A stretch of DNA of 64,000 nucleotides from Pisolithus tinctorius. Lineage: Eukaryota; Basidiomycota; Agaricomycetes; Boletales; Pisolithaceae. Where the stretch lies: assembly GCA_024663395.1 (NCBI GenBank), contig JANFAH010000003.1, positions 3,348,001-3,412,000 on the forward strand, read 5' to 3'. The notes beneath the pieces are model-generated. The model did no database searches. It saw only the letters and a program-made list of their open reading frames with translations, and had not been told where the DNA came from. Position numbers and translations under genes: made by a program. Shown here piece by piece: positions 22,954 to 34,543 of the stretch; within the stretch, counting starts at the first letter, position 1, and the number at the start of each line of letters is the position of its first letter.

Positions 22954-25900
22954 TCACGGGGAAAGCCCTCTGGTGTCGCGGGCAGAGGGCGACATCAACA
23001 CATGACCATTGGGAGAATCGTATGACCTTTGCTGGTCGCCCTCACGCTCCCTCTCTTTCTGCTTGTCTTTCTTCCCAAAGCCAAGCATCGGCGCGCTCAA
23101 ACTAAGCTTACGCCTAGCCCTTCGAAAGCCTGTTTCAGGCGTGCTTGCCGCTGCGCTAGGTAGTAATGGAACATTGAAGGCGTGCGCAGACTTTGGTCGT
23201 CCATTGATTGGAGATCGTTCGGCAGTACTCGACTTTACGGTTGAGGTTCCCTTCACAGTGTGAGGGGACACATGAGTGTCGCCGTTCGCAATATGCCCGC
23301 CGTAAGAATTCATAGTGGGTGGCGAATGAGTAAACCCGTTCATATACCTTGATGGTGAGGAATCGGCGCCAATCGGGCCGGAAGAGGTGGCGGGACGGGC
23401 GGGTGCTTTATGCGCCACGGACGAGTATGTGTCTCTGCTGTAGTGTCCTCGTTGTGTGCGGACAAAATCTGCGCTTCCCCGTGAGAACGGTGTTGTGTAT
23501 TCCTGCGTGGTCTTGGAGCCATGTGGAGAACTGGGTATAGGGGGTAAGCTCCTTATGTACCGATCGGAAGGGGGGGATGCATGAGTAGTTGTAGGACCAG
23601 CATATGGGGCTGCAGGGAAAGGTTGAGGTGTCTCCTTGTGTACATGCGCCGCAGACTCTACGGATGGTCGTCCATGATTCGAGCGTAATGCAACATCCGC
23701 TGTCAACGGCTCTGAAATTCCGCGAACATTTCGTGATGCTGGGAAAGCAGGAACTGGCGGCGGAGTAAGTGGTGCCAGAGTGCCAAGCAATATGTCAGGT
23801 GGTGGCGACAGAGGTTCTGCGTCGGCTTCAGAGTTCGGCCGCAATTTTCCTATGCTCCTGAAGCTTCTCTTGCGGAACCAGCTTGGAATCCTTTTTTCAT
23901 CCTTCTCTTTTGCACTGGCGTTACCAGTAGCTAACTCATGCGAAGCAGGGTCTTCCTTGGGAACTGGCACAGTGGGGAAAACGCCAGGCAGGTCGGACTG
24001 TGCCTCGGCTGCATTAGAATGCGCCGTCGGCCGTGCAGGGCGCAATATGCCGTTCCTTTTCGGAGAAATAGCCTCCGCCATTGCCGCGGAGCCGATAGTT
24101 GACACATGGGGAGTGGATGACGAGGATCCCAAATTGATTCTCAAGAGTTGTGACGGGGTTTTTCGGGGTGATTTGGGAGCCGGTGCAGGGGTTGGTACAG
24201 GAGGTCCTTGCGGCGATAGCGGCGAAACTGGTGGGGGTGATGAAGGGAGTGAAGGTGCAGATGCCTCTCGGGGTGCATAATGGAGGCCGGGCGGGTGAGA
24301 GGGAAGAGTTTTCGATATAGAACTAGGGGAGTCTGTCAAATTAGGTTGCAGTGGTTCGGGGTGAGCCACCGCTCGTTCCACTGGTTCCAGACTTGGCGGG
24401 CGGAGACCGAGGGCAACCAGATCAAGATCTGCAGCTTGGTAATAAAGCACATATGCAGAGCCGGAGTTCGACTCGCCGAAATACTTGGGAATGTCGCTCT
24501 CCTTGATGGTGTCTACGGTGTCATCATCGAACACCAGCCAGGTATCCATAGTCTTGATAATGCTAACATAGTGTCCATGATTTGGGCCGCTAGGTTCGGG
24601 CAAACGTGAGCAGGGATATCAAATGGGCCGGCTGAACTAGCGAGAGGTACTATTCACGTACCTTCCGATATGTACGACGATGGCAAATAGTTTGTACAGC
24701 CGATCAGGATTCGAAACGTCATCGATCGTATTAAACAGACGAAGTTCGAACGGGAACGCAACACGGTACGTCAGTTTGATGTATTTTTGTACGTCCTCCT
24801 GGTATTTGAATCGTTTCAGATGAAGTGCAAGGACGTTTGGAAGTTGCTTAATCTTCATCCTGCATTCTCATGCCATAAGCAAGTACAGTGATAGGGAACA
24901 GCCGGCACCAACCTCTTCTCGGCTTCTTGCAGGCCGCAACATGCATCACAGAAGAACTTATTCCTCTGGCAAAGCATTTCGCTCGCACTAAATTGTCGTA
25001 GACAGGCGGTGACACTGGAGTTTTGTTCAATATCTATGGACAAGTCTAAAAAGGACTCGTCTCGTGAAGATACCTGGAACTATCATGTAATAATGCCAAG
25101 GAATGTAATTGGTCAGCTTACGTTCTCGCAGGTGAGACATCGCGTTTCGCTCGTTAAGCTCCCCTCGAATATTTGGTGGACGAATGTACCGCCTGACAAA
25201 TGAGATGCTGAACCTGAGCTACCACCTATTATGCTCTGTGAGGCGTCTGAAGAAGAATTAACTGATCTAGACACTATAAACGACATTAGTGCATTCGGGA
25301 ATACAGGTCAATCCCACGTACAATCCTCAGCAGAAGCTAACCGATTTTTTCTCTCCTCTTGTACCTCCTCTACAATCCTGTTTAGGAGGTAGTTTAGGAA
25401 TTCATGGGCATCCTGGTGCATTGTGCTCCTAAACGCTTCATTAATTTCTCTGAGCTTCTCAATAAACGCTCGTGGCGCAACCGTTCCCTTGTCAGCTGGA
25501 TTCTGAGCGATGTGTATGTATAACGAGCGGAGGGCGGAAAAGAGAGTGCGCGGTGATGAGGGAATGGGCGGTGCTGGTGCAAGCGATGGACCATTGGGAG
25601 TGGATGTATCCAGTGTCGGTCTTCGCTCCGATTTACGACGGGGAGGCACGGAGGGGTTGGTTGACGTGGGAGCACCCGCGGAGGCGCACTGAGGTGAAAG
25701 AGGTTGGTGGAGAGATGCATATGGATCTGGATGGTTAATTAGAAGCTCTCGAAACGGTACGCAGAAGTACAAGGCCTGAAGGACAGAGTTGGCATAACTA
25801 GGGGGGACACGATGGTCAGCGTGTGAGGGGTGTTCGTGCAAGGTTGCAGCTCACCAAGTATTGCCAAACTGTGGAAGTGGTCAGGATGCAGGTAACAGAG

Positions 25901-26038
25901 CTCTAGGAAAGCAATACACACATTCTCGAAGCCAAACTGTTTTCCATCCGGGGAGGGTATCGGTACGGGGGTTGGAAGTGGGATGTCTTGAGTCGCAGGA
26001 ACCTGTTGGGTAAATGGGTTCCATTTCCCGATCGCCAT
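22954..26038 (-). CDS. Ubiquitin carboxyl-terminal hydrolase, USP12/46 type (yeast Ubp9/Ubp13, Aspergillus CreB group)
   Basis: A cysteine protease that removes ubiquitin. Relatives work with WD40 partners, and Aspergillus CreB acts in carbon regulation. The Cys box [20 protein letters not shown] comes early, followed by a Pro/Ser insert, [17 protein letters not shown], the zinc-binding pairs CLTC and [21 protein letters not shown], and the His box [12 protein letters not shown] with DDDTVD. A Pro/Ser-rich tail of roughly 450 residues with basic patches follows; this is longer than the animal enzymes and is probably disordered. The first coding exon starts at ATG 26036-26038 ([12 protein letters not shown]). 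The second is a 14-base exon (25855-25868), and the intron 25798-25854 splits the catalytic Cys codon TG/T. At least seven exons make up the gene. Confidence 0.9.
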
Positions 26039-26728
26039 GACCCAGGTAGAGTGATTAACGGCGAAATGGGCGAGAACAGTAATTGGAAGTTCCTGGTGCG
26101 TGGTGACAAAGGTTGTGGCCTGGTGTGGACATGCTCAGGACATGCAGAGAGATTCCGATGCTTGCACTTGCAGACACTCCGGTCCTCCTGCCTTTCCGGG
26201 ACAATGCCATAACGGGCAAGCCATTCCCACGTGGCTATTGCCTTATCGTGTTCATCACCCTTGTTCTCTTACAAGTGGGTAGCCAAGACTGCAATGCGCA
26301 CTGATCCGAGTCCGCTGACGTCGTGTTCCTGACTATTACCCCTGGCGTTCCCCTCCGCGCATGCCAGTAAACCTCAGCAGTTCCAGCGGCTCTTCGTCCT
26401 CAGCTGACACCTATTGCTAAACATTCCTGTGCTCCGCAGCTGTCACAAAGGCACTGCTACATTGATGGCGTCGCCGCTATAATATGAAAGGTTTGCGATG
26501 CCCAAATCCGCAGAGGTCCCTCTCCACACACGTGCAGATGTGAAACCCCATCATTCATCCATATGTGTTAGTGCTAGCCAGCGCATAATGACGAGTAGAA
26601 GCGTGCTCACAGACCGGTGACATCGTGCATAGACACAGAATGCCTGATATCTATGAACGGCTCGTATCCATAGTGCATTGTTCCTCTAGCTTGGCCTAAG
26701 GCCACACGAACTATTTACAGAATTGAAG
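26039..26728. other. Intergenic region
   Basis: 690 bases between the deubiquitinase start and the stop of the MOSC gene, both on the minus strand. It should contain the deubiquitinase promoter. Short open frames have no recognisable family, and no repeat or RNA gene was seen. Confidence 0.5.
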
Positions 26729-28465
26729 CTAGACCACACCAGTCTGCCTGACATGTACCCAGTCGCCTACCCTCATTACACCTTCCTTCGTGAAAATTCC
26801 GTTGCATCCTAGGCAAGGTGCATCAGCTCGCGCTGGATCCAGTCCCTTCCGAAACTTCATCATAGGCTTAAACGGAACGGCGTTGTCACGAACACCTGTC
26901 ACGGTATCCACATTGGGGAGCTGGGGAGATGGAAAATTACCCATGCACCGGTCGACAGCAAGGGGATGGGGACGTGAGGCGACGTGTGTCAAGCGGGTTT
27001 CATCAAAGAAAAACGTATCCTCTCACCATGCAGCGAGTACATTTAGAAACCAAACGCGCGAGCGATGTTGCACGGTCAACAACTTGTTTCTCGGATGCAA
27101 TGGTCATTTCGGTCATGATATCTTCAACGAATGGGGCTCCTGCCCCTTTGATAACTATGTTTGGTCGAAACCTATAAACCCAAAGGATCGGTCAACGTTT
27201 ACCAAAGGTAGGTCAGTGACAACAAGGCACCAAGAAGCTTTCCAATATTACCTCTCGATCTCTAACTCACGCTCAGTCCACTCTTCGCCCACGCCTTGGG
27301 ATCCGATCATCTCCCTAGCTTTAGCTTGCACAGCAGCCACGCTCTCCCCGGATATGATAAGGAAGGGATACGCGTCCTGGAAATACGACGGTACATCCAG
27401 TTTCGGGAATCTGCTCGTCGGCGGACACAACCGTGGGCGTGGACCCTTCATTACGAGGTGGACCGAACATCCGAGATACTCCGAAAGGATAGTAGATGGC
27501 GATCGACCACTTAGAGATTCGCAGATGTAACCGTCGATATCTTTCTTTCTCCAGAGGGAGACTTCCACCCTAGTAAGCAAGGACGTCGTCAGCCGGTTTT
27601 GTACAAGCAAGTTATAGTATACTTGCCTCCGTAAACGGCAGACCTCTTCTTCCCCAGGGTTCAGAGGGACGGAGAACGGCTCACAACCAGAGTTCTCCGG
27701 GAATGAAACTTCCAGACGTTCTGGCTTTAAGGAAGAACCCGAGACAATCCGAGGATGAATCAACACCATCTACATGCACGCCGCGCGGCCGTTACGTTAG
27801 GAGGCGCGAACTTGGGGCGAGTTGCAAAGCTTAACCCTACCTTGCTGAGCTGTCGAGCAGTTACCACAGAATTGTTGTGAGCATGAATGATGCACCATTT
27901 TCTGTCGTACTGTACTTTGTATTAGTGAATCCAAACCTCCAACGGCCGGCGTTTACCTCAAATCCTTCTAACGTGTATCTGGCCTGTTGCACTGGGGTTC
28001 CTTTGCAACTCTGGCGGTGGAAGTGTCAACGAAATGGTAGATCCCATGTCTTATTTAGTCACCTTGATTGGATGGATGAGAATCTTGGTCACCCGAATAT
28101 TTGAAGTGTCAAACCCTGCCGTAGCAGGATTCTGGGTGGCAGGTGCATCACCGCTGGTTGAACCTAATAATTTTATGATCAAAAGCACATGGAAGGACGT
28201 CATAAAGCATCAGCCAAGTGCACACATGCACCCACGAGGCAGCCGGAGTAGGAAAACGATCGTCTTCCCTTCACGCTTTGTTTACTGCCTGCCTCATCTC
28301 CACTAGGACTTCCTACGCAGACTCTCCGAAATCGTATATGGGCTTACCTGAAGATTTGGATCTGCGTAACGCCAGGTAGACACACGAAGCAAAAAATACG
28401 AAGGCTGGTATCAAAGCTCTGACGGCGGGCAGCCCTGGGAGGCCTTTCAGAATACTTTCCGTCAT
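26729..28465 (-). CDS. MOSC-domain molybdenum enzyme, mARC type, membrane-anchored
   Basis: Related to the mitochondrial amidoxime-reducing component, a molybdenum-cofactor enzyme that reduces N-hydroxylated compounds with electrons from cytochrome b5. Order: a short N-terminal membrane anchor (ALIPAFVFFASCVYLALRR), the MOSC N-terminal barrel (VTKILIHPIKSCKGTPVQQARYT, then YDRKWCIIHAHN and TARQLSKMVLIHPRI), and the MOSC domain (FPKLDVPSYFQDAYPFLIIS, RFRPNIVIKGAGAPFVED). KCTRCMLPNVD contains the Cys expected to bind molybdenum. It ends KEGVMRVGDWVHVRQ. Eight or so small exons; the start ATG is 28463-28465, and exon 1 joins across a roughly 220-base intron, the longest in the gene, to a Ser/Thr/Ala linker. 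A cytochrome b5 reductase gene lies 12 kb away (40337); whether they work together is inference. Confidence 0.86.
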
Positions 28466-28753
28466 ACACGGTTCTCTAAGGATGCGGTGCGGCTCGAACT
28501 GCGATACGTGACCTTCAGCTGCAAGCTCACGCTACGCTTACGCATGTAACTGACCTTGAGGGGGTATGATGCGCGGGCTCTCGTTCTTAGGAACAAGCAA
28601 AATCGACATGAAACCAAGCACTCCACATATGCAAACAAAGTATCGTCAGTGACTGCGCGCTGCCGCCGATTATACCTAAGTTACAAGGCTAGTGAGATTC
28701 CTGGTAGTACATTGCTTCTTCCAACCATCCGTTCAAATCTCCTACATGACCAG

Positions 28754-29394
28754 CTCATGCCGTCCTCATGATCAGATGGACCCCACTATCCGTGCTGACG
28801 ATGCCACTGATTTCTTTCACTTGCAGCGCGAAGGCTGCATCTTCGAACGGTTTTTGCATCTGGTTACGCCCGAAATGGCCAAGGTCGCCATCCGCGCTAT
28901 GCGAAGAGCAGTCCGAGTGTTCTCTTGCGAGTTCGCCAAACTTCTCAGCTTTGTTCGAAGCAGCTTGGATCTCGCGCTGGTACTTCTCGAGGATGGCGAT
29001 CGCCTCTTCTTTAGTTCGTGTGATATTGGGCTATGGGTAGCTTCAGTGCCTGGCAGATCACTGGAATGAACCACAGGAACGCGCACTTCTTTCCAGCTCG
29101 ATGGACGGCGACTACCTCTGTGCTTCACGAGAAGGTGACTTGCTCTGATCTGACCTGCAGATGGGTGATCCGCTTGCGTCACATTCAAGTATTCGCGAGC
29201 GCCAGGTAGAGTCTGGATATCCTGTTCTGTCAACCCTTGCGGAGCCTCCCATCGAGACTCTTTCGTCTCCGTGTTGAAGAAATAGGGCAGTTTCTTTGAA
29301 TTGGACATCCTCACTTCCCACCCGGACGACTAGGTGCAACTCTGTTCAGTATCTGGATCACAATATCTTGTCCTCGTTTCGACGCACTTACCAT
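28754..29394 (-). CDS. ESS1: Pin1/Ess1 peptidyl-prolyl cis-trans isomerase
   Basis: A parvulin that isomerises phospho-Ser/Thr-Pro bonds, in yeast chiefly in the RNA polymerase II tail. The WW domain reads SGWEVRMSNSKKLPYFFNT then ESRWEAP. The catalytic domain has IRASHLLVKHRGSRRPSSW with the basic phosphate-binding cluster, HSDCSSHSADGDLGHFGR with the active-site Cys, and DSGVHLIMRTA at the end. Length, near 175 residues, fits the family. Three exons: the ATG alone at 29392-29394, then 29329-29087, then 29030-28754. The acceptor at 29031 keeps the known family sequence in register (SWKEPNITRTKEEA). The first coding exon consists only of the start codon, followed at once by GTAAGTG. Confidence 0.9.
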
Positions 29395-30060
29395 TTCCGA
29401 ATCAGCTCGCTGAAGAGGGAATATTGGACGTGGAGTTCGTTGTACAAGGATAGAAAGGTAGGCAAGCCATGCAAGTACACTGATCTCGCACGCCTGTATC
29501 CTTTTATGGAAGCTCCACATAGACAGGCTGTGCTGAGTCATCAATCATCTATGCTTCGTAGACAATCTGGTATCCCGACTACTCATCATCGATCATTAGC
29601 GTAAAGGATAAGTCTAAGGATGTGGATCTGGATAGTATCACAGAAGGTAATGGTAAGAAAATTTTTAAAAGGCGAGCAGGAATTTGGCGCAACTTTTAAT
29701 TGCTCATCATGCAAGGAAGCACAACGCATTTTCAGACCCTCGGGATAAACAGCGGTGCATTATGAAGACCCTATCAATCTTCGCTGGATGAGAAGTCACT
29801 CCAACTCTTGGAGGTGTTCTCTCGGACGCAGACACTTGAGAAGACGCAGTGCCGCTTACCGACGGGAAGAACAAGTATTTCCTGACCAGCGCGGCCGTTT
29901 CCTACGGGAACTACGGAGGAGGGTATCATTAACGGTCATCAACGGCTTCTACTACCGTCCCTCTAGAGGTTGGCGAAGTAATTACGCGAGTCAACAAATC
30001 CGCGATTCTAAAGGTCGAGTCCGCCATTAGTTGCATGTAGGTAAATGTTGGAGTCGTAAA
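29395..30060. other. Intergenic region between ESS1 and the epimerase
   Basis: 666 bases between the ESS1 start and the epimerase stop. It includes the ESS1 promoter and 5' UTR. A plus-strand open frame near 29755-30030 has no recognisable motif. A T-loop-like word near 29990-30030 does not fold into a tRNA. No repeat was seen. Confidence 0.5.
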
Positions 30061-31606
30061 CTATGCATAACCGTTGGGATTTTTCGACTGCCAGTTCCAA
30101 AGATCTCTGCACATAACCTCCAAGGGCTGGGGTGCCTTGAAACCCAGTTCCTTTTCAGCAAGGCTCGGGTCGGCAGTGAGATCTGGAACATCGCCACGCC
30201 TGCAAGAGAAGACATATCAGAAGGAAACTTTCGCGTATTGACACGTCAACCTACCTCCTTCCAATAATTTCGTACTTGTAATCGAAGCCAGTAGCTTTGC
30301 GCATAGCCTCGACAATCTGGAGTACACTCATCCCACGCCCTTTCCCTAGGTTGTACGCCTTGTAGCGGGCTTCGTTAGGACAATTGTCAAATGTAGTGGA
30401 TTCGGGAGCTAGAGCATCAAGAGCGAGGAGGTGTCCCGATGCCAAGTCCAAGACGTGGAGATAATCGCGAACACACGTGCCATCACTGTACGAGACCGAG
30501 TTAGTACAAGTTCCATTCGCTAACATCATATTTCCATACGGGGTTGGATAATCGTTCCCAAACACCTTCAGGGTGTCCTCTTTGATGCGCCCAACGGCCA
30601 TCTGTGCAAGCAGCGGCAAAAGATTTCCAGGTCGACCCCGGGGATCCTCTCCTATGAGGCCGGATGGGTGTGCACCAGCAGGACTAAAAAAACAAGTGTT
30701 AAAACCTGGACCAACACTAATACAGACAACTGACTTGAAGTAACGCAGAGAGATTGCACGCCAGCGGTCTGGTTCGGCTGTCCATTTTTGTTAGCGCTAC
30801 GAAGGTACCGTCAGGACCGAAGAGTTTACCATGACACAAGTCCTCAATAATCATTTCAGACATCACTTTCGACCGGCCGTACGGGCTATGAGCTTTTAAC
30901 CGAGTGGTCTCCGGAATAGGTATTTTAGGAGGTGTGCCGTAGACGGTGGCAGAGGAGGAGTAAACGATGCGGGTGCAGTCATAAACGGACATGATTTGGA
31001 GAAGCAAGTTGGTCGCGACGACATTGTTGGCGTAATATTCCAAGGGCTTTTCTACCGACTCGCCGACCGCCTTGTACGCCTGGACAAAAAAAAATTCCGC
31101 CATTCGATTGTGGGCCGGCTGACAGAAAACGCGAAAAGACTCACTGCAATATGGATAACGCCCCAAATCCCGCCCTTTCCATAGTTTTCAAATACCGCTC
31201 TAACTTCTTCGGCGCTCGTTAGGTCACATTGGTGTGCAGTGATTTCTGCACTTTCTAGGTCTGCTGGTGTTGGGTTTGCTGGGAGTGCATCACGCGCAAG
31301 TTGGGAGACGCGGGTCAACGCAGTCGGGAATGAGTTGTGATGATTGTCTATAGAGATTACTTTGTACCGTCTTGTCTGCTGCAGGGCAAAGACAACATGT
31401 GAACCTGCAAATCGTACATTGAGTTTCCAAGGTTGAAAACACGGCCCCGCACGCTACCGCCGCGAAAGAGTAGACTATTACCGATATAACCTGCTCCGCC
31501 AGTGACCAAAACGCGCTGTTTTACGCCGAAAGAAAATCGAAGGTTGAGTCTGTCGTCAGCGGACACGTGCAACAGAACGCACTCGCAGCCCGTTCTCTGT
31601 GGACAT
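30061..31606 (-). CDS. GAL10: UDP-glucose 4-epimerase
   Basis: Interconverts UDP-glucose and UDP-galactose in the Leloir pathway in the cytosol. The NAD-binding start is [19 protein letters not shown]. Further blocks are [37 protein letters not shown], the SSSATVYG serine, the SPYGRSK Tyr-Lys pair, [40 protein letters not shown] and [17 protein letters not shown]. The protein ends soon after [14 protein letters not shown], so there is no fused mutarotase domain, unlike ascomycete yeast Gal10. The start ATG 31604-31606 (MSTENGLR) joins by a phase-0 intron to RVLVTGG; this was preferred because the continuous frame there has no ATG. The gene has several small introns. Confidence 0.92.
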
Positions 31607-31953
31607 TATAGTTGCTCAGTGGTTATTATAAGGTTTCGTGTGGTATAGGGAGAACAGGGAACAGAGGTATCGCGTTTGGACAGTGGTTGTGGTGTCGAGA
31701 AAAATAATAAGTTGAGTTTTCCTGTCGAATCGGATGGTAGCCTTACACCGCAGCAGTACGTGAAAAATGAATCCGAACATGCGTGTGCTTTTCCTAGCGA
31801 GTATGTAATGGCTAACAGGTTGCACAAGTAACACTGCACAATGTCGAGGACAGCGAGGAGACATCTCAATCGAGGGGGAGAGGAGGTCGAGGTTGCCTGG
31901 CGCCTTGCTGAGGCCCAGGGTCACACCCAATCCGAAGTATTTCACTTATAGGA
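31607..31953. other. Intergenic region
   Basis: 347 bases between the epimerase start and the stop of the THO subunit gene, both minus strand. It should contain the epimerase promoter. No Gal4-type paired CGG..CCG site was noticed by eye. No gene was recognised. Confidence 0.45.
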
Positions 31954-34460
31954 TCATCGGTCCTCCATCTTCACATCTCCTTCCGCATCCTGCCGACTTG
32001 ATGGACCAATTTTACTGGCTTCCAATTGGACCTCGTTTATCACACCGCGTTCACCCCCTTGCGAACCCATGTTTGGAACATTCTCCTCAGCCTTTTGCGT
32101 CTTCTCCTCTTTTTTCTCTCGTTCTTTTTCCTTTTCCGCTTCAATCTCTTGGGCGAGTAGGAGTATATCCCCAGTGCCAATCTTACCAAAATGCTGCAGA
32201 TACTGATCGCGTGCCATCCGCAAGGCGAGCCAGGACCATCTTTGCTTGTTCTAAAAGGCACGTTCAGTGTATCATTAGCAACCATTACAGTACCACGCTT
32301 ACTTCTTCGAATTTCTGAACCTGTTCGTCAACCGGAGGAGCTGATACTTGTGCAGGAGCAGGAACGGGTGTCGATGTGGCTGTTGCTGTTGCTGGGAGTG
32401 CCGGGGTCGCCGAGGGAACTGTTGTTGTAGATGGTTTAGGCGGTAGAGATGGATGTGCGGGTGAGGCAACAGCGGTTGACGGAGGGTGAGGCGACATCTC
32501 AGGTTTGTTCGCCTCCGTGATTGGTGGTTGGGCATCCTGAGACACAGGTGCAGGGGTGGCACTTTCTGCTGCAGGTTGATTGGATGCTGCGGCTTTTGCT
32601 CGAGCCTGGGCAATTCGCTCCGCAGTCCGGGCCAGTGTCCTCTTCCGCATGTCAATCCGAGCATCTTCTTGTTTGATTTTTTTCACGAAGTCCTTCACAT
32701 CACCCACCCTATTTGTCATTATCAGTAAATGAAGCAGAATGAAAATAAAGCAACCAAACTGGAAAGGGTTCTGTAGATCTGTCAAATCCCTGTAACCCAT
32801 TTGCCAGATCTCCGTCAACGATTCCGATCCGAGACTCCATGTCCAGTCTTCCGGATCTTCTCTCCGCTTTTCTCTAAGCTCCCTTGTTGCCTCCTCTAAC
32901 CCAACCCTCTTACCGTCCACTTCTTCGCCCCACGGCTCCTTGTCGAATGGAGGGCACATGTCATTTTTCCATCTCACCCAATTTCTTTCTCTGTCAAAAA
33001 TAACATTGACGGTGTCCGCGAACGCAGGCCCACCAGGCGCTGTCGAACGCAGCTCAGCAGTAGCCTTCGTGATAGTTTCTTGAACCCATTGTGCGTCTGC
33101 TGGCTCCAAGGTGAAGTCCATCTGGAGAGAGCGGTTGCGAGGGGTTGCCCATGCTGCTTTCGCTGTCTTCGTGAATGTGAGGAGATGATGAAGGATCATG
33201 AGTAGTTGGAAAAGGATTTGACGTCGAAAATGTGTATCAGCAAGCTAGACATAGGTTGCATGAGCGAGGGGCAATACGCAGGTACTAGTTTCGCAATACC
33301 TCTAAGCTCAAGAGGTCAGGACTGGTGAGGAACTTTGCAAAGAAATAATCGCTGCTATTTGTCTCATCCCCTGGTTCCGGTTCGCGTTTCCGTTTCGATG
33401 TATGAGATTGACCAGAAGCAGCCCGGTTACCCATCATAGCGCGTTCTTTCGTCGTGGCCTCTTTGATCACAGGTAGAACCTTGTCTACCGCCTCCTTGAA
33501 CTTGCTGAGAGTATCGGGGAGAGCGAACAAGGGAGGCCGCGAGAACGGAAGCTGTAAAGACCAAAAGGTGTTGTAGAATTCTGAAGATAAAATAAATGAC
33601 AAGAAAAGCGAGGAATTTAATACATACCCTTGTCTTTGGACTCAGCGACTCGTTTCTTGGTGTCATCCTCTGCCTTGTCGTCGACGTCCATTCTGTCGCC
33701 AGGCCCAACCTGCTTAGCAGAATCAACAGTCATCTCTGCGTCACCGCGGTCCACGTCTATGACCCCTTCCCACACAGGACCATACTCCCCCCGCAGGTTA
33801 ACACCACTCCGCTCGCCCAGAGGGAATACGCCGCTCAAGAATGTCGATATCCGCCCACAGAAGAGAGTGGTTGAACCCATTTTCGACAGGCGACGTAGAA
33901 GATCATTCAACGTTCTGAGTAGAATGAGAGCCTTCCCTTTCTGTGGAATCATTCCCTTCGTGAGACGGGATGCACGCCCTTCGATCCAGGAGAATATCTG
34001 TGAACAGGATGGAATTGTCTGTGTTTCCAGAAGATCCTGCAATACGGTGAAAGGGAAGGAGGCATCACAAGCGTCTGGCCTCTGTCGTGAATGGAACAGT
34101 TCTACGAGTGACGACCTGAGTACAAACCGTGTTCGGTGAAAGTGAGGACAAGGTCCAACCGGTCCATGAGCTTGCCGTAGTAGGCAGCATCGTCCTTTTG
34201 CAGAGCTTGTCCCTCTGTCTCCTGGTTGCAGATTCTCGAATCATCGTTTCCCTTAGACATGAAAAGGCTGGACGCACTGCCAATGCGAAGACTTCACTCC
34301 TAAGGACCAGCTCCCATTGACTCTTGAAATTCTCTAGTGACCCCTTGCTCTCCAACTTCCGCACTTCCTTCGCAACCTTATCATCCAGTGCCTTCTGTTC
34401 GAAAGGTCGCTTAGGGAAAGACTTGAGGAGTTGCTTCACACTCTGATTTTGAGAGCTCAT
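31954..34460 (-). CDS. THO complex subunit 1 (THOC1/Hpr1)
   Basis: A core subunit of THO/TREX, which couples transcription to mRNA packaging and export and limits R-loops. It begins MSSQNQSVKQLLKSFPKRPFEQKALDDKVA at ATG 34458-34460. Family blocks include SRLTKGMIPQKGKALILLRTLNDLLRRLSK, STFLSGVFPLGERSGVN, FYNTFWSLQLPFSRPP, VNVIFDRERNWVRWKNDMCPPFDK and SLTEIWQMGYRDLTDLQNPFQ. The C-terminal third is Pro/Ala-rich, then a Lys/Glu-rich helix (EIEAEKEKEREKKEEKTQKAEE), ending DVKMEDR. The last intron near 32231-32283 is needed to reach the stop. Overall length and block order fit fungal Hpr1-like proteins. Its start is 83 bases from that of the divergent small gene at 34544. Confidence 0.87.
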
Positions 34461-34543
34461 TATGGATAGCAAGCAGACAACAAATTGGAACGCGCGTGTA
34501 CACAAATTTTGCTACTCCGCGATTTACGAGTCGGCTTCGCGTT
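34461..34543. promoter_or_regulatory. Very short shared 5' region of a divergent pair
   Basis: Only 83 bases lie between the start codons of the THO subunit gene (-) and the small acidic gene (+). At least one of the two promoters must overlap the other gene's 5' UTR or coding part. Inferred from positions. Confidence 0.4.

Noticed and set aside
23780..24280. Plus-strand open frame rich in Gly and Ala
   Set aside because: It is antisense to the Pro/Ser-rich tail of the USP12/46-type gene. Composition explains it.
29930..30030. tRNA-like T-loop word (GGTCGAGTCCGCC)
   Set aside because: The T-loop consensus lacks one base, no matching acceptor stem or anticodon stem could be folded, and no convincing box A lies upstream.
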